DNA of 64,000 nt from Neobacillus sp. Marseille-Q6967 (GCF_946151075.1 NZ_OX267715.1:2457881-2521880); one strand, 5' to 3'; counted from the first letter of the stretch, positions 42,770 to 52,276 are shown. Made by a program: numbers and translations. The notes: generated by a model from the letters alone, not told the origin.

Positions 42770-44635
42770 TTAAGCTAATTTAAGAATAGCCTCTCCTGGT
42801 TGTACCTCTTTTCCCGTAATACTTAAAATATCTGTATAATCTGCTGAGTTTGTCACAATAAAGGGTGTAATAACTTCATATCCTTCCTTTTTAATTGCAT
42901 CAATATCAAACTCTAATATTAAGTCACCTTTTTTAACTGTTTGTCCTTTTGTCACTTTTGGCGTATAATGGCGACCTCCTAATTTAACTGTATCAATTCC
43001 GACGTGAATCAGAATTTCTGATCCATTTTCTCCTGTAATGCCTACCGCATGATGTGTATCAAAGAAGGCTGTTACTGTTCCATCAATAGGAGCAAATACT
43101 TTTCCTTCTTCCGGAATAATTGCTACACCTTTTCCTAAAATTCCCTCTGAGAATACAGCATCATCTACTTCTTTAAGTTCAACTGCTTTCCCTTTGATAG
43201 GCGAATAAATAACATTATCTGAAATAACATCTTTTTTGGTTTCAGATTTGTTCTCCATGGATTCTTCAACTGGATCTTCAATACCAAGGATATATGAAAC
43301 AATAAATGCTGTAACAAACGATATGCCACAACCAATAGATGCATAAATTAAATTTGAAAAACCGTCCGGTCCAATATAACTAGGCAATGAAAAAAGACCT
43401 GGAGCAACTTGAGCGTATCTTCCTACACCCATAATTCCTATAAACAGACCTCCAACCCCGCCGCCAATCATGGCAGCAATTAATGGTCTTTTGAATCTTA
43501 AACTAATGCCATACATGGCGGGTTCTGTAATACCAATAACTGCTGTAATCCCCGCCGAAGAAGCCAGTTGTTTAATATCTTTATTCTTTGTACGAAGTGC
43601 GACAGCCAATGATGCTGCACCTTCCGCAATATTTGAAACCATCATCCCTGGTCCTGCAACTGTATCAATGCCTCTAGTTGCAAGCATACTCATACCGATA
43701 GGAATAATACCGTAATGCATACCTGTCATGACCAAAAATGGCGTAAATGTACCCACTAACATTGGAACTAACCAGCTCACATAAGTGTTGAGAAAATTTA
43801 TAACCGCTCCAAGTCCTAGACCAAGATTATTTCCTAATGGTCCAATCACAATCAAAGTCACTGGAGCTACAACAATTAAAGTTAACAATGGAGCAATCAT
43901 TAGCCTCATAGAACTTGGCACAATCTTATCAAAAAAGGGTTCTACATAAGACATTAACCAGACTGCCAAAATGATTGGTATAACGGATGTCGCATAGGAA
44001 ACAAGAGGGACTGAAATACCAAGGAAATGTAATCCTGTTCCAGCCTCTTTTGCGTCACCCACCATTGAAATAAATATAGGATGCACTAAAATACCACCAA
44101 TTGCCATTGCCATATATTGATTAACATTAAACTTTTTTGCAGCTGAGACCGCTAACAGTATAGGTAAGAAATAAAATGCTGCATCCGCAATAAAACTCAA
44201 AAACCGATAACTTTCAGATTCAACGGTTATCCACTTAAGTGCTATTAATAATGCCAGTAATGCTTTTAACATACCAGCACCGGCAATTGCTGGAATAATA
44301 GGGAAGAAGCACCCGGCAATTGTGTCTAATACTTTTGCAACAACACCTTTTTTCTCCCCCTCTTTTGCATCACTGCTACTTGCATCGCTAAGATCTCCTA
44401 ACTTGACTAGCTGTTTATATACATTGGAAACCTCATTTCCAATAATGACTTGATATTGTCCTCCTTTGTTGACCACACCGACAACACCCTTTGTGTTTTT
44501 AATTCCGTCGGTGTCGGCTTTTGTATCGTCTTTTAAATTAAACCGTAGACGAGTTGCACAGTGCCCTACTGAAGAAACGTTTTCTTTTCCGCCAACTTTT
44601 TCTAAAATTGTAGCTGCTAGATTTTTGAAATCCAT
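42770..44635 (-). CDS. bglP: beta-glucoside PTS permease EIIBCA
   Basis: 621 residues in three domains. EIIB (1-85) has the phosphocysteine in HCATRLRF, EIIC (about 100-455) has ten or so membrane helices with the GITEPAMYG motif, and EIIA (about 475-621) has the phospho-His in ILIHVGIDTVKLGG. It imports and phosphorylates aryl or beta-linked glucosides. The leader contains two RAT/terminator units, so expression depends on the adjacent LicT antiterminator. Confidence 0.95.
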   Translation of the reverse strand: MDFKNLAATILEKVGGKENVSSVGHCATRLRFNLKDDTKADTDGIKNTKGVVGVVNKGGQYQVIIGNEVSNVYKQLVKLGDLSDASSSDAKEGEKKGVVAKVLDTIAGCFFPIIPAIAGAGMLKALLALLIALKWITVESESYRFLSFIADAAFYFLPILLAVSAAKKFNVNQYMAMAIGGILVHPIFISMVGDAKEAGTGLHFLGISVPLVSYATSVIPIILAVWLMSYVEPFFDKIVPSSMRLMIAPLLTLIVVAPVTLIVIGPLGNNLGLGLGAVINFLNTYVSWLVPMLVGTFTPFLVMTGMHYGIIPIGMSMLATRGIDTVAGPGMMVSNIAEGAASLAVALRTKNKDIKQLASSAGITAVIGITEPAMYGISLRFKRPLIAAMIGGGVGGLFIGIMGVGRYAQVAPGLFSLPSYIGPDGFSNLIYASIGCGISFVTAFIVSYILGIEDPVEESMENKSETKKDVISDNVIYSPIKGKAVELKEVDDAVFSEGILGKGVAIIPEEGKVFAPIDGTVTAFFDTHHAVGITGENGSEILIHVGIDTVKLGGRHYTPKVTKGQTVKKGDLILEFDIDAIKKEGYEVITPFIVTNSADYTDILSITGKEVQPGEAILKLA

Positions 44636-44671
44636 ATAATTTCCCCCTTTTTTAATTAACTGATAGATTTG

Positions 44672-44760
44672 TCAAAAATAAAACCCACCAGCTAAGGAAA
44701 GAAATCAACACAAGATTCCTTTCGTTAACTGGTGGGTATAGCCTTTCGTAACAATCCCAC
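44672..44760 (-). promoter_or_regulatory. RAT/terminator cassette 1 in the bgl leader
   Basis: On the minus strand the RAT sequence (44734-44757, GGATTGTTACGAAAGG...) overlaps the left arm of a terminator. The arms CCCACCAG-TTAA and TTAG-CTGGTGGG close over GAAAGGAATC/GATTTCTTTC, followed by TTTTATTTTT. LicT binding to the RAT would prevent the hairpin. This is the copy next to bglP. Confidence 0.88.
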
Positions 44761-44787
44761 TGTTTATGATTATACTTTCTCCAATTT

Positions 44788-44876
44788 TCAAAAATAAAAC
44801 CCACCAGCTAAGGAAAGAAATCAACATATGATTCCTTTTGTTAACTGGTGGGTATAGCCTTTCGTAACAATCCCAC
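44788..44876 (-). promoter_or_regulatory. RAT/terminator cassette 2 in the bgl leader
   Basis: An 89-bp unit nearly identical to 44672-44760 (a few changes in the loop), 116 bp upstream of it, with RAT at 44850-44873 and its own T run. Two units in series should tighten repression in the absence of substrate. Confidence 0.88.
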
Positions 44877-44898
44877 ATGGCAAAGCCTGTTTATTGTT

Positions 44899-45747
44899 TT
44901 ATGCACTTTCTCCAATCACTCTTCTTATGTGAATTGAAAGATAAATAATTTCATCTTCTGTCAATTTGCAATTCAATTCTTTTTGAACAAATTCTTCAAT
45001 ACGTTTTGCACATTTATATTCGTTAGGATACTTTGCTTTGATCACATCTATAAATCCTAAGTCTTCTTTGATAGCTTCTTTTCCTTTAGATAATCTTCTA
45101 ACAAAGTATTTTAGATGTGTCCAAAACCTGTCATAATGAATTGAACTTTCATTAAGCTCTATACCATAGTGGTATTTTACTATATCCAGTATTTTCTTTT
45201 GTATCCGAATCATTTCCATCGTTTCTTGAATCTTTACATTGTCATCCATTTGTGCATTAACGAGATGAATTGCGATAAATCCTGCCTCTGAATCATTAAG
45301 CTTTACACCATGTCTTTTTTCGATAATTTTCAATGCTTCTTTACCGATTAGATACTCATGATTATAAAACCTACTGATTTCCCATAGTATAGCATTTCTT
45401 ACTATTTTCCCTTTTTTAGCACGATCAATCGCATGGTATATATGATCTGTTAGACCCAACCAAATGGTATCATCTAACTTTTTATCCAAGGAATTAATTG
45501 CATATTTAACAATTTCATTTGTTGTTTGAACATATGTGTAAGGAATATTAGATAGTAATACTTCTAGATAATTACTATTTTCTTCTCCTTCAATAACATA
45601 AATTCTTTCAATCAAAGTTTCATCAATGAAATCATCTTTCTGCTTTTTAAAACCAAGACCTTTCCCCATGACAAGTGCTTCTTTACCATCTTTATATGAA
45701 CGAACTAAATTATTGTTAATAACCTTATCTATCTTCATAATTTTCAT
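44899..45747 (-). CDS. licT: BglG/LicT-family transcriptional antiterminator
   Basis: 282 residues. The N-terminal RNA-binding CAT domain (about 1-58, KVINNNLVRSYKDGKEALVMGKGLGFKKQ) is followed by two PRD domains with conserved histidines (HIYHAIDRA, FIAIHLVNAQ, HLKYFVRRL, SIHIRRV). PTS phosphorylation controls the PRDs. In the dephosphorylated permease state LicT binds RAT RNA and lets the bgl operon be read. It lies directly upstream of the RAT cassettes. Both ATG 45747 and 45738 are possible starts. Confidence 0.93.
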   Translation of the reverse strand: MKIMKIDKVINNNLVRSYKDGKEALVMGKGLGFKKQKDDFIDETLIERIYVIEGEENSNYLEVLLSNIPYTYVQTTNEIVKYAINSLDKKLDDTIWLGLTDHIYHAIDRAKKGKIVRNAILWEISRFYNHEYLIGKEALKIIEKRHGVKLNDSEAGFIAIHLVNAQMDDNVKIQETMEMIRIQKKILDIVKYHYGIELNESSIHYDRFWTHLKYFVRRLSKGKEAIKEDLGFIDVIKAKYPNEYKCAKRIEEFVQKELNCKLTEDEIIYLSIHIRRVIGESA

Positions 45748-45799
45748 TTGCCTCCAAGGTTATACAATAAAAAATGAAACAATACTATCATCAAAAATC

Positions 45800-45827
45800 A
45801 GTATAGCCTGCCTTACAGTAACTATCC
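45800..45827 (-). promoter_or_regulatory. RAT-like sequence upstream of licT
   Basis: On the minus strand GGATAGTTACTGTAAGG followed by CAGGCTATAC resembles the RAT consensus. A weak hairpin (ATACT/AGTAT) with a T run follows, ahead of licT. It suggests that LicT also regulates its own gene. Confidence 0.55.
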
Positions 45828-45937
45828 AATTAATTTTGATAGTGCTATTTTATCTCCCTTTGAAAACGATGTCAATAACTTGTTTTTTTTGCAATTTCGA
45901 AGAATATTATCCTCCTAGGAAAAACAAACGTTTTTTG

Positions 45938-46378
45938 TCATGTGGCAGTCACCGGATTATGTTGTTTAATCTCTTGTATAGATAAATGTATACTATAATT
46001 CCCATATTCGAGAAGTTCATTTAGAAAAAGATTTAATTGATCTTGGGATTTAACTTTTATTTTTAAATGGTAACAGCCTTCTCCTGATACCCGGTGAACT
46101 TCAAGTACCTCATTTCGATCATGAACAAAACGTATAAACGAATCATGGTTTGCTGTTTTCATATATATAATAACAAACGCTGTATAAGTAAGTCCTAATT
46201 TCATTTCATCTACTAGTAGAGTGTAGGCTTTAATTACACCACTTTCCTCAAGTTTTTTTATACGATTTCCTACAGCTTGTCCTGTCATATGAATATGTTG
46301 ACCTAGGTCTTTCCATTGAATACGTGAATTTTCGGATAGTAACCGAAGGATCTGAAAATCAATGTTATCAAGTTCCAT
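45938..46378 (-). CDS. Lrp/AsnC-family regulator
   Basis: 146 residues. The N-terminal helix-turn-helix (WKDLGQHIHMTGQAVGNRIKKLEESGVI, about 22-49) is followed by an AsnC-type ligand domain. It is divergent from the cysteine hydrolase at 46500, across 120 bp, so that gene is its most likely target. Confidence 0.88.
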   Translation of the reverse strand: MELDNIDFQILRLLSENSRIQWKDLGQHIHMTGQAVGNRIKKLEESGVIKAYTLLVDEMKLGLTYTAFVIIYMKTANHDSFIRFVHDRNEVLEVHRVSGEGCYHLKIKVKSQDQLNLFLNELLEYGNYSIHLSIQEIKQHNPVTAT

Positions 46379-46499
46379 AATAAATTCCTTTCACCATGAA
46401 ATGCTTTGAGCTAAAAGTGTTTCATCAAAGTATCGATAGAAATCAAGATATTTTATATCATCATTCTTGTAATAAAAATTTTTTAATGAGGTGGATAAA

Positions 46500-47066
46500 A
46501 TGAGTACAGCATTAATCATTGTAGATATACAAAACGACTATTTTCCAAATGGAAAGATGGAGTTAAGCAATCCTGATAAAGCAGCCGCTAATGCTGCTAA
46601 AGTTCTTGATTGGTTTAGACAAAATAACAAAGATAATATTTTTCATGTTCAGCATATCGCAAGTAGTCCGGAGTTAGGCTTCTTTCTTCCAAATACAGAG
46701 GGAGCTGAACTACATGAAACTGTTCTACCATTAGAACACGAAAACATTATCGTTAAAAATTTCCCTAACAGCTTTTTAAAGACTGATTTAGAAGGCAAAT
46801 TAAGAGAAAAAGGTGTAACCAAGGTAGTAGTTGTAGGTATGATGACTCATATGTGTATTGATGCAACAGTTAGAGCTGCAGTGGATCTAGGCTTTGAAAC
46901 TACACTTATTGAAGATGCATGTGCGACAAGGGACTTATCTTATCAAGATAAAGTCGTGCCAGCAGAACAGGTTCATTATGCATTTGTCAGCGCACTTAAA
47001 AGTATGTACGCTAATGTAGTTTCGACCGAGGATTTCCTACAACAAAAAGCTAAAACTACCTTGTAG
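46500..47066 (+). CDS. cysteine hydrolase, isochorismatase/nicotinamidase family
   Basis: 188 residues. The triad is Asp in LIIVDIQNDYF, Lys in VKNFPNSF, and Cys in GMMTHMCIDATVRAA. Metal ligands typical of nicotinamidase (DxH) are lacking, so it is closer to isochorismatase-like amidases. ATG 46500 is preferred, with GAGGTGG six bases before. It is the second cysteine hydrolase of this block, beside an Lrp regulator. Confidence 0.85.
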   Translation: MSTALIIVDIQNDYFPNGKMELSNPDKAAANAAKVLDWFRQNNKDNIFHVQHIASSPELGFFLPNTEGAELHETVLPLEHENIIVKNFPNSFLKTDLEGKLREKGVTKVVVVGMMTHMCIDATVRAAVDLGFETTLIEDACATRDLSYQDKVVPAEQVHYAFVSALKSMYANVVSTEDFLQQKAKTTL

Positions 47067-47211
47067 AACCATTAATTAATGGTAAGTGGGAGTTTGTTTA
47101 AAAACAAACTCCTTTTTGCTAGATGTAAGAATTGTTATCCAACCTATATACGTTAACTCCATACAATCCGCATCGCTGCTCTTTTTGTACTTAGTTGAAA
47201 GTTTTATATGT

Positions 47212-47934
47212 TTATTTGCTAGACAATTCCTCAAAAAAATACTGTATTTGGTAACCCCAGATAGTTATGAATGTCATTTTATCAAAAAATACCATTAATC
47301 CAATGATAATCATTAAAACGCCACCTATTTTCATAAATAATGCTGAATATTTTAATATTAGTTTTGTTTTGCTAATGAAAAACGCCATTATAATAAATGG
47401 GATACAGAACCCCAATGAATATGCAGCAATATTAAAAAAAGTTTGGGTAGGATACATTATATTAGCATACATAATTGCTCCAAAAATAGGTCCTATGCAA
47501 GGAGACCACCCTGCCCCGAAAACTATTCCCACAATAACCGAATTAAAAAATCCCACCTTCTTTTTTGTATATTGGAAGCGATGTTCTTTCATTAAAAAAC
47601 TTGGTTTAAAAATATCTAACATAAACGTTCCCATTGCTACAAGAAAAATGCCACCAAACATTCTTATTACCTCATTGTAGTTGTGAAAAATCTTTCCAAT
47701 GAAACTCGCAGAAAAACCTAATGCAAAATAAACTATTGTAAACCCAATTGAAAAATAAATTGAATGTAAGAGAACTATTTATCTAATATTAGAATTACCC
47801 TTCTGATTTTTTAATTCTCCCACCGTTACACCAGTAATATAAGAGATAAATGATGGATATAAAGGTAGGCAACAAGGAGAAATAAATGCTAATAATCCCC
47901 CTGCGAATGCGACCCATTTTGTAATTTCTCCCAA
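47212..47934 (-). pseudogene. ccdA: CcdA-like thiol-disulfide membrane protein, frameshifted
   Basis: The N-terminal part (from TTG 47934 after GGGGGA) has the signature FISPCCLPLYPSF and stops after NSNIR near 47780. The next frame continues with VLLHSIYFSIGFTIVYFALGF and then the second cysteine motif WSPCIGPIFG to a normal end at 47212. One indel near 47785 joins them. CcdA moves reducing power through the membrane for cytochrome c maturation and sporulation. This copy is broken. Confidence 0.85.
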
Positions 47935-47977
47935 TAAATCTCCCCCTATAAATATATTATAGCTATACATTATCAGC

Positions 47978-48040
47978 TTATTTTATTTGAAATAATCGTT
48001 GTAATACTTTCGCAATATCCCCATCAACGCCGATTATTAT
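47978..48040 (-). pseudogene. relic of a sirtuin 3' end
   Basis: The minus-strand frame ends in IGVDGDIAKVLQRLFQIK, closely similar to the C-terminus IGIDGNIAEVLQQLVQMK of the sirtuin at 37325. The remaining gene is missing. The next sequence (48075 onward) is a copy of the hxlR/sirtuin promoter, so the body of the gene was deleted. Confidence 0.75.
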
Positions 48041-48074
48041 GTAAAATTCCATCCGGTATCGCCGGAAATCCGTG

Positions 48075-48198
48075 GAGTATATTATTTCTTCATGTTCGAA
48101 CCCTCCTTTACTTGGATTTGAAAGTATTATATAGTGGATATGAATTTTCAAACAAGTATGCACTTTATTGACGCATACTATCTATATGGAAAGTGTAA
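48075..48198. repeat. copy of the hxlR/sirtuin promoter region
   Basis: About 90% alike by eye to 39251-39374, including the operator AGTATGC-N11-GCATACT (48155-48161, 48173-48179). No hxlR gene follows; the sequence after 48198 is unrelated and non-coding. Confidence 0.82.
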
Positions 48199-48632
48199 CT
48201 ATGAATGCAATCTAAAGAAAAATGCTAACTCTTCTCACAATCTACTTATTTATGGCTAATCACCAATAGTATAAATTGTAAAAGAAAGCTACCTAAATGT
48301 TAAAGAGCCCCTCCAGAAGGAAAGGCTCACAGAATTTTCTCCCATTGAAAAGTATTTTTTTATTTAAGAATAAACATGTTGGTCACAAACTTTGAAGGAT
48401 TTTAGTTAAAGTTTTTAAAATTGTAGGTGTGCCTATTTGGCACTTAGAACGTTGGGATATGTAGTTTTGGTACTTTGAGTGTGGGTCTTAAATTAGCGGG
48501 TACCTCAATTGCCGAAAAACTCAGTAAAACCATATTAATTTAATTGTATTGAATTTACTTTAATTAACAAAAAAGCTTGATAAATAAGCATTTTGTAGAG
48601 TTTATTTCCATCAATTTTACCCTTTTCATACT
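48199..48632. other. non-coding remnant region
   Basis: No gene is recognised. An AGAGCCCCTCC...GGAAAGGCTC imperfect hairpin lies at about 48303-48331. The rest is AT-rich with scattered stops in all frames, fitting decayed island DNA. Confidence 0.5.
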
Positions 48633-48676
48633 TTTCCTAAACTGTAGGTCGGAGGTTCGAATCCTCTTTGGGACGT
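48633..48676 (+). repeat. third copy of the tRNA-Arg 3' end
   Basis: 44 bases identical to the attL/attR core, from TTTCCTAAACTG to GGGACGT. It is followed by TTGAAAGCCTTGATTCTTCA and AGGCTTTTTATTTT, a perfect terminator of the type that follows tRNA genes. The 5' half of the tRNA is absent. This is probably an old attachment site or the original downstream side of the tRNA locus. Confidence 0.85.
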
Positions 48677-48767
48677 TTGAAAGCCTTGATTCTTCAAGGC
48701 TTTTTATTTTGCATATGAACCTTAGCAGTGTTTGCTGATGATTTGATAAAATAAATGAGCACATATA

Positions 48768-49577
48768 CTAATCATTACGGTAATAGCGGGATAACTCCAT
48801 AATCATAGCTCCCATTCTCTCGTGTTCAGGGACAAGCAATTGCTGAACCCCTTCTTCTCTTAAAGCCTCTGCAGTAACTTTGCCAACTGCAACGGCAAGG
48901 ATATACTTTTTAAAAGAATCCAAAAGGCTTTCGACGTAGTCATTATCCCTTGCATAGTCAAATAGTGAACGGACTTGTACGGCGGTTGTAAAACAAACAG
49001 CGTCCAACTTTTCTTCCAAAATCTCTTTACATAATTCTGCAACTGTTTCTTTTGCCGGGGGAATATGCTGGTAAGGGAGAATCATTAATACATCTGCGCC
49101 TTTTTCTTCAAGAAATTTGATTAACGTTGGCGCTTTTTCACCATGAAGTTGAACCGTTACTCTTTTTCCGGTAAAGTCAAAGCTCTCGAGAGATTTGATT
49201 AAACTCCTGGTAGTCCCATCTTCATCTGCCGCTATCGGCGTAATTCCTAGTTTCTTTAATGAGGAAAATGTTTTATATCCTCTTGAAGCGATTTTAGCTT
49301 GATGAATAATTTTTATAAACTGCTGTTTAATATCCAGCTTTTCAGCGATATCTAACAAAGTTTCAGTTCCTATACCCGTTGTAAAAATAGCCCAATCAGT
49401 ACCCTCGGATATACATTTCTTAAGATCTGGTTCCACCTCATTTTCCGCTAAGAATACAGTCCCTTGCAATGAACGTACTAAAGGAACTCCTCCTTGTTTT
49501 TTTATGAGCATACTCATCTCTTCGGTTTTTCGGGATGCACAAATAGCAACGCGTTTCCCTGTGAGTCCTTTTGCCAC
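48768..49577 (-). CDS. hemD: uroporphyrinogen-III synthase
   Basis: Closes and inverts ring D of hydroxymethylbilane to give uroporphyrinogen III, the substrate of CobA. The HemD fold is indicated by GKRVAICASRK, FTTGIGTETL, CFTTAVQVRSLF and AVGKVTAEAL. GTG 49577 has AGAGGGG six bases before it and starts just ahead of the conserved core (269 residues); an ATG at 49643 lacks such a site. It is the last gene of the cobalamin unit, 63 or more bases after pduX. Confidence 0.83.
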   Translation of the reverse strand: MAKGLTGKRVAICASRKTEEMSMLIKKQGGVPLVRSLQGTVFLAENEVEPDLKKCISEGTDWAIFTTGIGTETLLDIAEKLDIKQQFIKIIHQAKIASRGYKTFSSLKKLGITPIAADEDGTTRSLIKSLESFDFTGKRVTVQLHGEKAPTLIKFLEEKGADVLMILPYQHIPPAKETVAELCKEILEEKLDAVCFTTAVQVRSLFDYARDNDYVESLLDSFKKYILAVAVGKVTAEALREEGVQQLLVPEHERMGAMIMELSRYYRND

Positions 49578-49705
49578 ACCATTCCCCTCTTTCCAATCAA
49601 TATTCTTCATCAATCTGCCTGACAAATGGTTTAAGATGTTCATGAATGATTTAAAACTATCTCTTCTTTATTTTCACATTTTCCACTAAACATATCCACT
49701 GGGTA

Positions 49706-50614
49706 TTACAAACAACATACTACCTTATTTTCTGCTATAGTTACATATGTTTTTTCGTAGCTTTTATATTGAAAAAGTTTTATATTCGAGCTTTTGAAAG
49801 GGATTGATATTTCCCTTGTTATATGTGATACCACCTTTTGGCAATTCAGGATATTCCTATCTATTAAAATTCCCGCGACTGTTCCACTATGTGCAACAAC
49901 CACTCCTCCTTGAAAAGTATGAGCTAATTTTTCCAATTGATAGAAAATAGGTTTTGGCAGTATTTTTTGATTCACCTGTGCACTCATTGTTGCTGCCTTA
50001 AAAATATAAGTTGGATTTTCTTCCCAAAACCCTTTTTTGACCAAATTATAGGCTTCTATAAGCTGATTTTGATCATCTTGACTGTATGCTTTTGGAACTT
50101 GATTAAATTCGATAGTATTGACTGTACCTCCTAGGTCGATACCAACCAGTATAAATGGGGGTAAGTCCCCAAAGCTTTCGATAAGCTGTCCGTTAATAAA
50201 ATCATAGGCAACAACTTCTCCATACATGACTCCATCGGTGGGCTCAACCTTTGCTGCAATCGATGAGATCATTTCTTGTGTCAGCGGGAGAGAATAACTG
50301 TCAGAAATGGCTCTTAATGCTGCTACGATATCAGCGGAACTGCTTGCCAGTCCCTTGCCGGTTGGGATATTGGAGAGTATCTCTAGGTGCCCCCCTCCCT
50401 TTACGCCAAATAGTTGAAGTAACAATCCTCCTGCTCTCCTGGCTTTAATCTTTGAATCTACTACTCTGATTTCGGAAATGGCTGGGTCTGGAATAAAGGT
50501 TGCCATACTTCTTAAACTTGGGATTGGCAGTGTGATTAAAAAGGGACGTTTCCCTATAATTCCTTGGACAAGTTCTCCAAATGTTCCATGACAACTTCCT
50601 TTACCAAGTTTCAT
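49706..50614 (-). CDS. pduX: GHMP-family L-threonine kinase, PduX type
   Basis: 302 residues. GTFGELVQG near the start and the phosphate-binding GKGLASSSADIVAALRA match GHMP kinases. In the cobalamin pathway PduX makes L-threonine O-3-phosphate, the substrate of CobD, whose gene overlaps it by 14 bp. Together they provide aminopropanol phosphate. Confidence 0.85.
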   Translation of the reverse strand: MKLGKGSCHGTFGELVQGIIGKRPFLITLPIPSLRSMATFIPDPAISEIRVVDSKIKARRAGGLLLQLFGVKGGGHLEILSNIPTGKGLASSSADIVAALRAISDSYSLPLTQEMISSIAAKVEPTDGVMYGEVVAYDFINGQLIESFGDLPPFILVGIDLGGTVNTIEFNQVPKAYSQDDQNQLIEAYNLVKKGFWEENPTYIFKAATMSAQVNQKILPKPIFYQLEKLAHTFQGGVVVAHSGTVAGILIDRNILNCQKVVSHITREISIPFKSSNIKLFQYKSYEKTYVTIAENKVVCCL

Positions 50615-51704
50615 TTTTTATGTATACCTCTATTAAGGCTTGAATAAGACACTGGTTTTCCTTTTCCGTTCGAATTGCAATCCGAAAATCCTGCTTTGTT
50701 AACCCTGGGTACATCGCACAGGATCGAATTAAAATTCCTTTTTGTCCCATGCTCCACTGTAATTCAGCGGCAGTCATTTTATCTGTTATTCTTACTAACA
50801 GAAAATTTGCCTGCCCCGGAAATACCCGCCACCCTAAATTCTCCTCGATGGAACGTTTTACATTGTTTCTTTGTTCCTGAACAAGCACAATCGTTTTTTC
50901 CTCGTGTTCTTTTTCGTTCAGGGCAGCTTCTCCTGCGATTAGGGCCATTTGGTTGACACTCCAGGTTACCTGTTTGGCCTGCAGCTTTGCAATAAGGCCT
51001 GGATGGGCTAGAGCATATCCAAGCCGAAGACCGGGAATTGCATAGAACTTCGTCATCGAGCGAAGGAGGATTACCTGTTTGAATCGGTCTAATTCCTTGA
51101 GAAGGGACGTTTGTTTTGGATTGGGAAGAAAGTCTATAAATGCCTCGTCTATTACTAAATATGTATTTGTCTTCTGTGCCTGTTCTGCCATTTCTATAAG
51201 TTCTTCCCTTGAATACAGAACACCAGTTGGATTGTTGGGATGCCCAACAAAAACGAGGTCGGTTTCGGCAATCAGCTGAAGAAGATCAGAACGATTAGGT
51301 TTAAAATCATTTTCAAGCTTACCGTAGCATGGTTTGATTTTTGCGCCATAGGCTGCAGCCAGCTGCTCATATTCAGAAAAGCAAGGGTAGATCACCCCTG
51401 CTGTTTGCGGCTGCAGGCCCAAAATTACCAAGGAGATGCACTCAGCTGCACCATTTCCTATCAAAATCTGTTCCGGTAAAACTGAATGCTTTTTTGCTAA
51501 CTCTTGCTTTAAGATTCGATGGGCAGGATCTGGATAGTGAACAATGGTTTCCACCTGCTCCTTTAACAATTCTATTAATCTTGGAGGCGGACCGAGGGGA
51601 TTAATATTCGCACTGAAATCTAATAGCTGTTTGGAATCCATAAGAAACAGCTGCCGGGCAGTAAGTAGATCGCCTCCATGTCCATATCTTTCAATGTATG
51701 CCAT
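50601..51704 (-). CDS. cobD: threonine-phosphate decarboxylase
   Basis: 367 residues of a fold-type I aminotransferase-like PLP enzyme. FSANINPLGPP at the start, the GNGAAECISL turn, GHPNNPTGVLY, VIDEAFIDF, and the PLP lysine in LRSMTKFYAIPGLRLGY are all typical of CobD/HisC-type proteins. It decarboxylates threonine phosphate to aminopropanol phosphate. It overlaps btuR by one base. Confidence 0.9.
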   Translation of the reverse strand: MAYIERYGHGGDLLTARQLFLMDSKQLLDFSANINPLGPPPRLIELLKEQVETIVHYPDPAHRILKQELAKKHSVLPEQILIGNGAAECISLVILGLQPQTAGVIYPCFSEYEQLAAAYGAKIKPCYGKLENDFKPNRSDLLQLIAETDLVFVGHPNNPTGVLYSREELIEMAEQAQKTNTYLVIDEAFIDFLPNPKQTSLLKELDRFKQVILLRSMTKFYAIPGLRLGYALAHPGLIAKLQAKQVTWSVNQMALIAGEAALNEKEHEEKTIVLVQEQRNNVKRSIEENLGWRVFPGQANFLLVRITDKMTAAELQWSMGQKGILIRSCAMYPGLTKQDFRIAIRTEKENQCLIQALIEVYIKNETW

Positions 51705-52261
51705 TAAAACTCAATTCCCTTCACGGCAGGAATTCCTTCATTATAATAATGTTTCACGGCCTTCATTTCCGTTACTAAATCTGCGCAAGCCATGATCTCT
51801 TCCCTTGCAGACCGTCCGGTAATCACCAGATGCATATGCTTCGGGCGGTGCTGGATCAAATCAAGGACCTCCTTTAAAGGAAGTACATCATCAATCGAAA
51901 ATTTTTCAATCGCTAAGGCATTATTTAATTCATCTAAAATGACGACATCATAACCACCAAAGAGCACCTTTTCTTTCGTAAAGGACCACGCTGTTTTTAA
52001 GGCCTCCCGATGCTCCTCCGGGGTTTTTGTCCAGGTAAAGCCTACTCCGGTTTGAATAATTTCTATACCCAATTTTTCAAATGTGATTTTTTCGCCGTAG
52101 GTTCTTTCAGGAGATTTGATAAATTGAATGACTAGAACCCTTTTTCCCCGTCCAACGGCACGGATAGCAAGTCCCAAGGCCGCTGTTGTTTTCCCTTTTC
52201 CATCACCAGTATAAACTAACGTGAGCCCACGCTTGGCTTTGTTTTCTGCTAATTCTTCCAT
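51704..52261 (-). CDS. btuR: corrinoid adenosyltransferase
   Basis: 185 residues of the CobA/CobO/BtuR P-loop family: VYTGDGKGKTTAALGLAIRA at the N-terminus, VVILDELNNAL (Walker B), and LVITGRSA. It transfers adenosyl from ATP to Co(I) corrinoids. It lies in the downstream half of the operon, as in P. megaterium. Confidence 0.93.
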   Translation of the reverse strand: MEELAENKAKRGLTLVYTGDGKGKTTAALGLAIRAVGRGKRVLVIQFIKSPERTYGEKITFEKLGIEIIQTGVGFTWTKTPEEHREALKTAWSFTKEKVLFGGYDVVILDELNNALAIEKFSIDDVLPLKEVLDLIQHRPKHMHLVITGRSAREEIMACADLVTEMKAVKHYYNEGIPAVKGIEF

Positions 52262-52276
52262 CCCATTCGCTCCTCG

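Larger units (their letters stand above)
32105..48676. mobile_element. possible second island stacked at the same tRNA
   Basis: The block begins at attR and ends at a third, 44-bp copy of the tRNA 3' end (48633-48676), which has its own tRNA-type terminator. The genes inside are accessory in type, and three are broken (pncB, ccdA, a sirtuin relic). No integrase is left. The simplest reading is an older integration at the tRNA, later separated from it by the newer element. Alternatively the third copy is a relic that moved alone. Confidence 0.45.

Noticed and set aside
48564..48764. 66-codon minus-strand frame over the third tRNA copy
   Set aside because: Same antisense artefact of the tRNA 3' end.
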